The notes under the pieces: model-generated
Told to the model about the DNA's origin: nothing
What the model saw: the letters and a program-made list of their open reading frames with translations, nothing else
Databases searched by the model: none
Shown here: positions 11,191 through 23,309 of the stretch, in pieces
Layout: every line of letters starts with the position of its first letter
Position numbering within the stretch: the first letter of the stretch is position 1
Translations under genes and position numbers: made by a program
NCBI RefSeq assembly: GCF_963662255.1
Contig: NC_085052.1
Location: 35,784,654-35,848,653 of the forward strand
Source: Cinclus cinclus
Taxonomy: Eukaryota > Chordata > Aves > Passeriformes > Cinclidae
Length of the DNA: 64,000 bases
Reading direction: 5' to 3'

Positions 11191-12954
11191 ATTGTGACAC
11201 CACAGGGGTTAAGAGAAGCAAGGAACCATTGTGACCCAATGCAGGCTAACAATCTAATGATCCCTTGTGGCACCAGGGGCTATAAAAAGGGCCAGGGATG
11301 GATTGTTACAGCACGGGGACCAATAGAAGCAAGGATCTATTATGCCACCGTGGAGACCAAGAATCAAATGATTCATTGTGACATCATGTGGCCTAAAAGG
11401 GCATGGGATGCATTGTGACACCACAGAGGTTAAGAGAAGCAAGGAACTATTGTGACCCAATGCAGGCTAACAATCTAATGATCCCCTGTGACACCAATGG
11501 GCCTAAAAGGGACAGCGATGAATTGTGAAAGCATGGGACCCATTTAAACCTGGTACAATTCTGCCACCATGGAGGCCAAGAATCAAATGATTCATTGTGA
11601 CATCAAGTGGCCTAAAAGGGCATGGGATGCATTGTGACACCACAGAGGTTAAGAGAAGCAAGGATCCATTGTGACCCAATGCAGGCTACCAATCTAATGA
11701 TCCCTTGTGGCACCAGGGGATATAAAAAGGGCCAGGGATGGATTGTTACAGCACTCGGACCAATAGAAGCAAGGATCTATTATGCCACCATGGAGGCCAA
11801 GAATCAAATGATTCATTGTGACATCAAGTGGCCTAAAAGGGCATGGGATGCATTGTGACAGCACAGGGGTTAAGAGAAGCAAGGATCCATTGTGACCCAA
11901 TGCAGGCTACCAATCTAATGATCCCTTGTGGCACCAGGGGGTATAAAAAGGGCCAGGGATGGATTGTTACAGCACGGGGACCAATAGAAGAAAGGATCTA
12001 TTATGCCACCATGGAGGCCAAGAATCAAATGATTCATTGTGACATCAAGTGGCCTAAAAGGGCATGGGATGCATTGTGACAGCACAGGGGTTAAGAGAAG
12101 CAAGGAACCATTGTGACCCAATGCAGGCTAACAATCTAAGAATCCCTTTTGACACCAGGGGGCGCAAAAGGACCACGGATGAACTCTGACAGCATGGGGA
12201 CCTATAGAAGCAAGGAACCATTATGACACCATGAAGGCCAAGAATCACATGGTTCATTGTGACATCAAGTGGCCTAAAAGGGCTTGGCATGCATTGTGAC
12301 AGCACAGAGGTTAAGAGAAGCAAGGAACCATTGTGACCCAATGCAGGCTAACAATCTAATGATCCCTTGTGGCACCAGGGGGTATAAAAAGGGCCAGGGA
12401 TGGATTGTTACAGCACGGGGACCAATAGAAGCAAGGATCTATTATGCCACCGTGGAGGCCAAGAATCAAATGATTCATTGTGACATCAAGTGGCCTAAAA
12501 GGGCATGGGATGCATTGTGACACCACAGGGGTTAACAGAAGCAAGGATCCATTGTGACCCAATGCAGGCTACCAATCTAATGATCCCTTGTGGCACCAGG
12601 GGGTATAAAAAGGGCCAGGGATGGATTGTTACAGCACGGGGACCAATAGAAGCAAGGATCTATTATGCCACCGTGGAGGCCAAGAATCAAATGATTCATT
12701 GGGACATCATGTGGCCTAAAAGGGCATGGGATGCATTGTGACACCACAGGGGTTAAGAGAAGCAAGGATCCATTGTGACCCAATGGAGGCTAATAATCCC
12801 AGGATCCCATTTGACACCAGGAGGCGTAAAAGGGCCAGGGAATAATTGTGACAGCATGGGGCCCAATTAAAACCTGGTACAATTACGCCCCCATGGAGGC
12901 CAAGATTTAAATGATTCATTGTGACATCAAGTGGCCTAAAAGGGCATGGGATGC

Positions 12955-15597
12955 ATTGTGACAGCACAGGGGTTAAGAGAAGCAAGGATCCATTGTGACC
13001 CAATGGAGGCTAATAATCCCAGGATCCCATTTGACACCAGGGGGCGTAAAAGGGCCAGGGATGAATTGTGACAGCATGGGGCCCAATAGAAACAAGGAAC
13101 CATTATGACACCATGGAGGCCAAGAATCAAATGATTCATTGTGACATCATGTGGCCTAAAAGGGCATGGGATGCATTGTGACAGCACAGGGGTTAAGAGA
13201 AGAAAGGATCCATTGTGACCCAATGCAGGCTAACAATCTAATGATCCCTTGTGGCACCAGGGGGCGCAAAGGGACCACGGATGAACTCTGACAGCATGGG
13301 GACCTATAGAAGCAAGGAACCATTATGACACCATGAAGGCCAAGAATCAAATGGTTCATTGTGACATCAAGTGGCCTAAAAGGGCATGGGATGCATTGTG
13401 ACAGCACAGGGGTTAAGAGAAGCAAGGATCCATTGTGACCCAATGGAGGCTAATAATCCCAGGATCCCATTTGACACAAGGGGGCGTAAAAGGGCCAGGG
13501 ATGAATTGTGACAGCATGGGGCCCAATAGAAACAAGGAACCATTATGACACCATGGAGGCCAAGAATCAAATGATTCATTGTGACATCAAGTGGCCTAAA
13601 AGGGCATGGGATGCATTGTGACACCACAGAGGTTAAGACAAGCAAGGAACCACTGTAACCCAATGCAGGCTAACAATCTAATGATCCCTTGTGACACCAA
13701 TGGGCCTAAAAGGGGCAGGGATGAATTGTGAAAGCATGGGGCCCAAGTAAAACCTGGTACAATTATGCCACCATGGAGGCCCAGAATCAAATGATTCATT
13801 GTGACATCAAGTGGCCTAAAAGGGCATGGGATGCATTTTGACACCACAGGGGTTAAGAGAAGCAAGGAACCATTGTGACCCAATGCAGGCTAACAATTTA
13901 AGAATCCCTTTTGACACCAGGGGGCGCAACAGGACCACGGATGAACCTTGACAGCGTGGGGACCTATAGAAGCAAGGAACCATTATGACACCATGAAGGC
14001 CAAGAATCAAATGGATCATTGTGACATCTAGTGGCCTAAAAGGGTTTGGAATGCATTGTGACACCACAGAGGTTAAGAGAAGCAAGGAACCATTGTGACC
14101 CAATGCAGGCTAACAATCTAATGATCCCTTGTGGCACCAGGGGGCAAAAAAAGGGCCAGGGATGGATTGTTACAGCACGGGGACCAATAGAAGCAAGGAC
14201 CTATTATGCCACCGTGTAGGCCAAGAATCAAATGATTCATTGTGACATCATGTGGCCTAAAAGGGCATGGGATGCATTGTGACACCACAGGGGTCAAGAG
14301 AAGCAAGGATCCATTGTGACCCAATGGAGGCTAACAATCTAATGATCCCTTTTGACACCAATGGGCCTAAAAGGGGCAGGGATGTATTGTGAAAGCATGG
14401 GGCCCAATAGAAACAAGGAACCATTATGACACCATGGAGGCCAAGAATCAAATGATTCATTGTGACATCATGTGGCCTAAAAGGGCATGTGATGCATTGT
14501 GACAGCACAGGGGTTAAGAGAAGCAAGGATCCATTGTGACCCAATGCAGGCTAACAATCTAATGATCCCTTGTGGCACCAGGGGGTATAAAAAGGGCCAG
14601 GGCTGGATTGTTACAGCACGGGGACCAATAGAAGCAAGGATCTATTATGCCACCGTGGAGGCCAAGAATCAAATGATTCATTGTGACATCAAGTGGCCTA
14701 AAAGGTCATGGGATGCATTGTGACACCACAGAGGTTAAGAGAAGCAAGGAACCATTTTAACCCAATGCAGGCTAACAATCTAATGATCCCTTGTGACACC
14801 AATGGGCCTAAAAGGGGCAGGGATGAATTGTGAAAGCATGGGGCCCAAGTAAAACCTGGTACAATTATGCCACCATGGAGGCCAAGAATCAAATGATTCA
14901 TTGTGACATCAGGTGGCCTAAAAGGGCATGGGATGCATTGTGACACCACAGGGGTTAAGAGAAGCAAGGAACCATTGTGACCCAATGCAGGCTAACAATT
15001 TAAGAATCCCTTTTGACACCAGGGGGCGCAAAAGGACCACGGATGAACCTTGACAGCGTGGGTACCTATAGAAGCAAGGAACCATTATGACACCATGAAG
15101 GCCAAGAATCAAATGGTTCATTGTGACATCTAGTGGCCTAAAAGGGTTTGGAATGCATTGTGACACCACAGTGGTTAAGAGAAGCAAGGAACCATTGTGA
15201 CCCAATGCAGGCTAACAATCTAATGATCCCTTGTGGCACCAGGGGGCATAAAAAGGGCCAGGGATGGATTGTTACAGCACGGGGACCAATAGAAGCAAGG
15301 ACCTATTATGCCATCGTGGAGGCCAAGAATCAAATGATTCATTGTGACTTCATGTGGCCTAAAAGGGCATGGGATGCATTGTGACACCACAGGGGTCAAG
15401 AGAAGCAAGGATCCATTGTGACCCAATGGAGGCTAACAATCTAATGATCCCTTTTGACACCAATGGGCCTAAAAGGGGCAGGGATGTATTGTGAAAGCAT
15501 GGGGCCCAATTAAAACCTGGTACAATTACGCCACAATGGAGGCCAAGATTTAAATAATTCATTGTGACATCAAATGGCCTAAAAGGGCATGGGATGC
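12955..15597 (+). repeat. H12 higher-order repeat, copy 4, cyclically permuted
   Basis: The order is C D' C A D B'' E' B A D B' E, starting at 12955, 13175, 13395, 13615, 13835, 14055, 14276, 14496, 14717, 14937, 15157 and 15378. This is H12 started at its sixth monomer. The length is again 2,643 bp. It matches 5248-7848 at an offset of 7,707 bp (35 monomers) and 7840-9400 at 5,064 bp (23 monomers). It lies between the two M-block copies. Confidence 0.88.
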
Positions 15598-18500
15598 ATT
15601 GTGACAGCACAGGGGTTAAGAGAAGCAAGGATCCAATGTGACCCAATGGAGGCTAATAATCCCTGGATCCCATTTGACACCAGGGGGCGTAAAAGGGCCA
15701 GGGATGAATTGTGACAGCATGGGGCCCAATAGAAACAAGGAACCATTATGACACCATGGAGGCCAAGAATCAAATGATTCATTGTGACATCATGTGGCCT
15801 AAAAGGGCATGGGATGCATTGTGACAGCACAGGGGTTAAGAGAAGCAAGGATCCATTGTGACCCAATGCAGGCTAACAATCTAATGATCCCGTGTGGCAC
15901 CAGGGGGCGCAAAAGGACCACGAATCGACTCTGACAGCATGGGGACCTATGGAAGCAAGGAACCATTATGACACCATGAAGGCCAAGAATCAAATGGTTC
16001 ATTGTAAGACCAAGTGGCCTAAAAGGTCTTGGAATGCATTGTGACACCACAGAGGTTAAGAGAAGCAAGGAACCATTGTGACCCAATGCAGGCTAACAAT
16101 CTAATGATCCCTTGTGGCACCAGGGGGTATAAAAAGGGCCAGGGATGGATTGTTACAGCACGGGGACCAATAGAAGCAAGGATCTATTATGCCACCATGG
16201 AGGCCAAGAATCAAATGATTCATTGTGACATCAAGTGGCCTAAAAGGGCATGGGATGCATTGTGACAGCACAGGGGTTAAGAGAAGCAAGGATCCATTGT
16301 GACCCAATGGAGGCGAATAATCCCAGGATCCCATTTGACACCAGGGGGCGTAAAAGGGCCAGCGATCAATTGTGACAACATGGGGCCCAATAGAAACAAG
16401 GAACCATTATGACACCATGGAGGCCAAGAATCAAAAGATTCATTGTGACATCATGTGGCCTAAAAGGGCATGGGATGCATTGTGACACCACAGAGGTTAA
16501 GAGAAGCAAGGATCCATTGTGACCCAATGGAGGCTAATAATCCCAGGATCCCATTTGACACCAGGGGGCGTAAAAGGCCAGGGATGAATTGTGACAGCAT
16601 GGGGCCCAATAGAAACAAGGAACCATTATGACACCATGGAGGCCAAGAATCAAATGATTCATTGTGACATCAAGTGGCCTAAAAGGGCATGGGATGCATT
16701 GTGACACCACAGAGGTTAAGAGAAGCAAGGAACCATTGTGACCCAATGCAGGCTAACAATCTAATGATCCCTTTTGACACCAATGGGCCTAAAAGGGGCA
16801 GGGATGTATTGTGAAAGCATGGGGCCCAAGTAAATCCTGGTACAATTACGCCACCATGGAGGCCAAGATTTAAATGATTCATTGTGACATCAAGTGGCCT
16901 AAAAGGGCATGGGATGCATTGTGACAGCACAGGGGTTAAGAGAAGAAAGGAACCATTGTGACCCAATGCAGGCTAACAATCTAATGATCCCTTGTGACAC
17001 CAATGGGCCTAAAAGGGCCAGGGATGAATTGTGACAGCATGGGGCCCAATAGAAACAAGGAACCATTATGACACCATGGAGGCCAAGAATCAAATGATTC
17101 ATTGTGACATCAAGTGGCCTAAAAGGGCATGGGATGCATTGTGACACCACAGAGGCAAGAGAAGCAAGGAACCATTGTGACCCAATGCAGGCTAACAATC
17201 TAATGATCCCTTGTGACACCAATGGGCATAAAAGGGGCAGGGATGAATTGTGAAAGCATGGGGCCCAAGTAAAACCTGGTACAATTATGCCACCATGGAG
17301 GCCAAGAATCAAATGATTCATTGTGACATCAAGTGGCCTAAAAGGGCATGGGATGCATTGTGACACCACAGGGGTTAAGAGAAGCAAGGAACCATTGTGA
17401 CCCAATGCAGGCTAACAATCTAATGATCCCTTGTGGCACCAGGGGCTATAAAAAGGGCCAGGGATGGATTGTTACAGCACGGGGACCAATAGAAGCAAGG
17501 ATCTATTATGCCACCGTGGAGACCAAGAATCAAATGATTCATTGTGACATCATGTGGCCTAAAAGGGCATGGGATGCATTGTGACACCACAGAGGTTAAG
17601 AGAAGCAAGGAACTATTGTGACCCAATGCAGGCTAACAATCTAATGATCCCCTGTGACACCAATGGGCCTAAAAGGGACAGCGATGAATTGTGAAAGCAT
17701 GGGACCCATTTAAACCTGGTACAATTCTGCCACCATGGAGGCCAAGAATCAAATGATTCATTGTGACATCAAGTGGCCTAAAAGGGCATGGGATGCATTG
17801 TGACACCACAGAGGTTAAGAGAAGCAAGGATCCATTGTGACCCAATGCAGGCTACCAATCTAATGATCCCTTGTGGCACCAGGGGATATAAAAAGGGCCA
17901 GGGATGGATTGTTACAGCACTCGGACCAATAGAAGCAAGGATCTATTATGCCACCATGGAGGCCAAGAATCAAATGATTCATTGTGACATCAAGTGGCCT
18001 AAAAGGGCATGGGATGCATTGTGACAGCACAGGGGTTAAGAGAAGCAAGGATCCATTGTGACCCAATGCAGGCTACCAATCTAATGATCCCTTGTGGCAC
18101 CAGGGGGTATAAAAAGGGCCAGGGATGGATTGTTACAGCACGGGGACCAATAGAAGAAAGGATCTATTATGCCACCATGGAGGCCAAGAATCAAATGATT
18201 CATTGTGACATCAAGTGGCCTAAAAGGGCATGGGATGCATTGTGACAGCACAGGGGTTAAGAGAAGCAAGGAACCATTGTGACCCAATGCAGGCTAACAA
18301 TCTAAGAATCCCTTTTGACACCAGGGGGCGCAAAAGGACCACGGATGAACTCTGACAGCATGGGGACCTATAGAAGCAAGGAACCATTATGACACCATGA
18401 AGGCCAAGAATCACATGGTTCATTGTGACATCAAGTGGCCTAAAAGGGCTTGGCATGCATTGTGACAGCACAGAGGTTAAGAGAAGCAAGGAACCATTGT

Positions 18501-19120
18501 GACCCAATGCAGGCTAACAATCTAATGATCCCTTGTGGCACCAGGGGGTATAAAAAGGGCCAGGGATGGATTGTTACAGCACGGGGACCAATAGAAGCAA
18601 GGATCTATTATGCCACCGTGGAGGCCAAGAATCAAATGATTCATTGTGACATCAAGTGGCCTAAAAGGGCATGGGATGCATTGTGACACCACAGGGGTTA
18701 ACAGAAGCAAGGATCCATTGTGACCCAATGCAGGCTACCAATCTAATGATCCCTTGTGGCACCAGGGGGTATAAAAAGGGCCAGGGATGGATTGTTACAG
18801 CACGGGGACCAATAGAAGCAAGGATCTATTATGCCACCGTGGAGGCCAAGAATCAAATGATTCATTGGGACATCATGTGGCCTAAAAGGGCATGGGATGC
18901 ATTGTGACACCACAGGGGTTAAGAGAAGCAAGGATCCATTGTGACCCAATGGAGGCTAATAATCCCAGGATCCCATTTGACACCAGGAGGCGTAAAAGGG
19001 CCAGGGAATAATTGTGACAGCATGGGGCCCAATTAAAACCTGGTACAATTACGCCCCCATGGAGGCCAAGATTTAAATGATTCATTGTGACATCAAGTGG
19101 CCTAAAAGGGCATGGGATGC
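15598..19120 (+). repeat. M block, copy 2
   Basis: It repeats 9432-12954 monomer for monomer at an offset of 6,166 bp. The near-identity runs from about 9391/15557 to about 13138/19304. It ends where the first copy has GTGACATCATGTGG and this copy has GGGACATCAAGTGG. The three 219-bp monomers are conserved in place. Confidence 0.88.
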
Positions 19121-22100
19121 ATTGTGACAGCACAGGGGTTAAGAGAAGCAAGGATCCATTGTGACCCAATGGAGGCTAATAATCCCAGGATCCCATTTGA
19201 CACCAGGGGGCGTAAAAGGGCCAGGGATGAATTGTGACAGCATGGGGCCCAATAGAAACAAGGAACCATTATGACACCATGGAGGCCAAGAATCAAATGA
19301 TTCATTGGGACATCAAGTGGCCTAAAAGGGCATGGGATGCATTGTGACACCACAGGGGTTAAGAGAAGCAAGGATCCATTGTGACCCAATGCAGGCTACC
19401 AATCTAATGATCCCTTGTGGCACCAGGGGGTATAAAAAGGGCCAGGGATGGATTGTTACAGCACGGGGACCAATAGAAGCAAGGATCTATTATGCCACCG
19501 TGGAGACCAAGAATCAAATGATTCATTGGGACATCATGTGGCCTAAAAGGGCATGGGATGCATTGTGACACCACAGGGGTTAAGAGAAGCAAGGATCCAT
19601 TGTGACCCAATGGAGGCTAACAATCTAATGATCCCTTTTGACACCAATGGGCCTAAAAGGGGCAGGGATGTATTGTGCAAGCATGGGGCCCAATTAAAAC
19701 CTGGTACAATTACGCCACCAGGGAGGCCAAGAATCAAATGATTCATTGTGAAATCAAGTGGCCTAAAAGGGCATGGGATGCATTGTGACAGCACAGGGGT
19801 TAAGAGAAGCAAGGAACCATTGTGACCCAATGCAGGCTAACAATCTAAGAATCCCTTGTGACACCAGGGGGAGCAAAAGGACCACGGATGAACCTTGACA
19901 GCGTGGGGACCTATAGAAGCAAGGAACCATTATGACACCATGAAGGCCAAGAATCAAATGGTTCATTGTGACATCAAGTGGCCTAAAAGGGCTTGGCATG
20001 CATTGTGACACCACAGAGGTTAAGAGAAGCAAGGAACCATTGTGACCCAATGCAGGCTAACAATCTAATGATCCCTTGTGGCACCAGGGGGTATAAAAAG
20101 GGCCAGGGATGGATTGTTACAGCACGGGGACCAATAGAAGCAAGGATCTATTATGCCACCGTGGAGGCCAAGAATCAAATGATTCATTGCGACATCAAGT
20201 GGCCTAAAAGGGCATGGGATGCATTGTGACACCACAGGGGTTAAGAGAAGCAAGGATCCATTGTGACCCAATGCAGGCTACCAATCTAATGATCCCTTGT
20301 GGCACCAGGGGGTATAAAAAGGGCCAGGGATGGATTGTTACAGCACGGGGACCAATAGAAGCAAGGATCTATTATGCCACCGTGGAGGCCAAGAATCAAA
20401 TGATTCATTGGGACATCATGTGGCCTAAAAGGGCATGGGATGCATTGTGACACCACAGGGGTTAAGAGAAGCAAGGATCCATTGTGACCCAATGGAGGCT
20501 AACAATCTAATGATCCCTTTTGACACCAATGGGCCTAAAAGGGGCAGGGATGTATTGTGAAAGCATGGGGCCCAATTAAAACCTGGTACAATTACGCCAC
20601 CATGGGTGCCAAGATTTAAATGATTCATTGTGACATCAAGTGGCCTAAAAGGGCATGGGATGCATTGTGACAGCACAGGGGTTAAGAGAAGCAAGGAACC
20701 ATTGTGACCCAATGCAGGCTAACCATCTAATGATCCCTTGTGGCACCAGGGGGTATAAAAAGGGCCAGGGATGGATTGTTACAGCACGGGGACCAATAGA
20801 AGCAAGGATCTATTATGCCACCGTGGAGGCCAAGAATCAAATGATTCATTGTGACATCATGTGGCCTAAAAGGGCATGGGATGCATTGTGACAGCACAGG
20901 GGTTAAGAGAAGCAAGGATCCATTGTGACCCAATGGAGGCTAACAATCTAATGATCCCTTTTGACACCAATGGGCCTATAAGGGGCAGGGATGTATTGTG
21001 AAAGCATGGGGCCCAATTAAAACCTGGTACAATTACGCCACCATGGAGGCCACGATTTAAATGATTCATTGTGACATCAAGTGGCCTAAAAGGGCATGGG
21101 ATGCATTGTGACACCACAGGGGTTAAGAGAAGCAAGGAACCATTGTGACCCAATGCAGGCTAACAATCTAATGATCCCTTGTGACACCAATGGGCCTAAA
21201 AGGGGCAGGGATGAATTGTGATAACATGGGGCCCAATAGAAACAAGGAACCATTATGACACCATGGAGGCCAAGAATCAAATGATTCGTTGTGACATCAA
21301 GTGGCCTAAAAGGGCATGGGATGCATTGTGACACCACAGGGGTTAAGAGAAGCAAGGAACCATTGTGACCCAATGCAGGCTAACAATCTAAGAATCCCTT
21401 TTGACACTAGGCGGCGCAAAAGGACCACGGATGAACCTTGACAGCATGGGGACCTATAGAAGCAAGGAACCATTATGACACCATGAAGGCCAAGAATCAA
21501 ATGGTTCATTGTGACATCAAGTGGCCTAAAAGTGCTTGGAATGCATTTTGACTCCACAGAGGTTAAGAGAAGCAAGGAACCATTGTGACCCAATGCAGGC
21601 TAACAATCTAATGATCCTTTGTGGCACCAGGGGGTGTAAAAAGGGCCAGGGATGGATTGTTACAGCACGGGGGCGAATAGAAGCATTGATCTATTATGCC
21701 ACCGTGGAGGCCAAGAATCAAATGATTCATTGTGACATCAAGTGGCCTAAAAGGGCATGGGATGCATTGTGACACCACAGGGGTTAAGAGAAGCAAGGAA
21801 CCATTGTGACCCAATGCAGGCTAACAATCTAATGATCCCTTGTGGCACCAGGGGGCAAAAAAAGGGCCAGGGATGGATTGTTACAGCACGGGGACCAATA
21901 GAAGCAAGGATCTATTATGCCACCGTGGAGGCCAAGAATCAAATGATTCATTGTGACATCAAGTGGCCTAAAAGGGCATGGGATGCATTGTGACAGCACA
22001 GGGGTTAAGAGAAGCAAGGATCCATTGTGACCCAATGCAGGCTACCAATCTGATGATCCCTTGTGGCACCAGGGGGTATAAAAAGGGCCAGGGATGGATT

Positions 22101-23309
22101 GTTACAGCACGGGGACCAATAGAAGCAAGGATCTATTATGCCACCGTGGAGGCCAAGAATCAAATGATTCATTGGGACATCATGTGGCCTAAAAGGGCAT
22201 GGGATGCATTGTGACACCACAGGGGTTAAGAGAAGCAAGGATCCATTGTGACCCAATGCAGGCTAACAATCTAATGATCCCTTTTGACACCAATGGGCCT
22301 AAAAGGGGCAGGGATGTATTGTGAAAGCATGGGGCCCAATTAAAACCTGGTACAATTACGCCACCATGGAGGCCAAGATTTAAATGATTCATTGTGACAT
22401 CAAGTGGCCTAAAAGGGCATGGGATGCATTGTGACAGCACAGGGGTTAAGAGAAGCAAGGAACCACTGTAACCCAATGCAGGCTAACAATCTAATGATCC
22501 CTTGTGACACCAATGGGCCTAAAAGGGGCAGGGATGAATTGTGAAAGCATGGGGCCCAAGTAAAACCTGGTACAATTATGCCACCATGGAGGCCAAGAAT
22601 CAAATGATTCATTGTGACATCAGGTGGCCTAAAAGGGCATGGGATGCATTGTGACACCACAGGGGTTAAGAGAAGCAAGGAACCATTGTGACCCAATGCA
22701 GGCTAACAATCTAATGATCCCTTTTGACACCAGGGGGCGCAACAGGACCACGGATGAACCTTGACAGCGTGGGGACCTATAGAAGCAAGGAACCATTATG
22801 ACACCATGAAGGCCAAGAATCAAATGGTTCATTGTGACATCTAGTGGCCTAAAAGGGTTTGGAATGCATTGTGACACCACAGAGGTTAAGAGAAGCAAGG
22901 AACCATTGTGACCCAATGCAGGCTAACAATCTAATGATCCCTTGTGGCACCAGGGGGCAAAAAAAGGGCCAGGGATGCATTGTTACAGCACGGGGACCAA
23001 TAGAAGCAAGGATCTATTATGCCACCGTGGAGGCCAAGAATCAAATGATTCATTGCGACATCAAGTGGCCTAAAAGGGCATGGGATGCATTGTGACACCA
23101 CAGGGGTTAAGAGAAGCAAGGATCCATTGTGACCCAATGCAGGCTACCAATCTAATGATCCCTTGTGGCACCAGGGGGTATAAAAAGGGCCAGGGATGGA
23201 TTGTTACAGCACGGGGACCAATAGAAGCAAGGATCTATTATGCCACCGTGGAGGCCAAGAATCAAATGATTCATTGTGACATCAAGTGGCCTAAAAGGGC
23301 ATGGGATGC
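16698..23309 (+). repeat. 30-monomer higher-order unit, copy 1 (6,612 bp)
   Basis: It starts at the E monomer at 16698 and runs to the end of the B monomer at 23089-23309. The E monomer with CCCAAGTAAATCCTGG that opens it recurs at 23310. The first half overlaps the M block. The second half (from 19341) adds B E D B B E B E A/C D B B B E A D B B. Many B copies have GGCTACCAATC or TCATTGGGACATC. The first ~3 kb (16637-19715) matches 23249-26327. Confidence 0.85.
19562..20443 (+). repeat. Four-monomer segment E-D-B-B (882 bp) absent from the next copy
   Basis: Sequence before this segment matches the downstream copy at an offset of 6,612 bp, and sequence after it matches at 5,730 bp. The difference is 882 bp, exactly two 220-bp plus two 221-bp monomers. 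The downstream copy goes B(25953) E(26174) B(26394) where this copy goes B(19341) E(19562) D(19782) B(20002) B(20223) E(20444) B(20664). The exact joint could lie anywhere within homologous sequence. Confidence 0.83.

Larger units (their letters stand above)
9432..12954 (+). repeat. M block, copy 1 (16 monomers, 3,523 bp)
   Basis: The order is C D'' B C C E C/A A B A B B D B B C/E, starting at 9432, 9652, 9872, 10093, 10313, 10532, 10752, 10972, 11191, 11412, 11631, 11852, 12073, 12293, 12514 and 12735. It differs from H12. It contains three 219-bp monomers (10313, 10972, 11412) and six 221-bp B monomers, which accounts for the length. Many B monomers here have GGCTACCAATC in element 2, a marker of the middle domain. 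The block is repeated 6,166 bp downstream. Confidence 0.87.

Noticed and set aside
10733..11239. 168-codon minus-strand open frames here, at 16899-17405, 23511-24017 and 26816-27322
   Set aside because: They arise only because a 219-bp monomer (a multiple of 3) keeps the frame across two satellite units. The product is repetitive with no known domain, and neighbouring monomers lack it.
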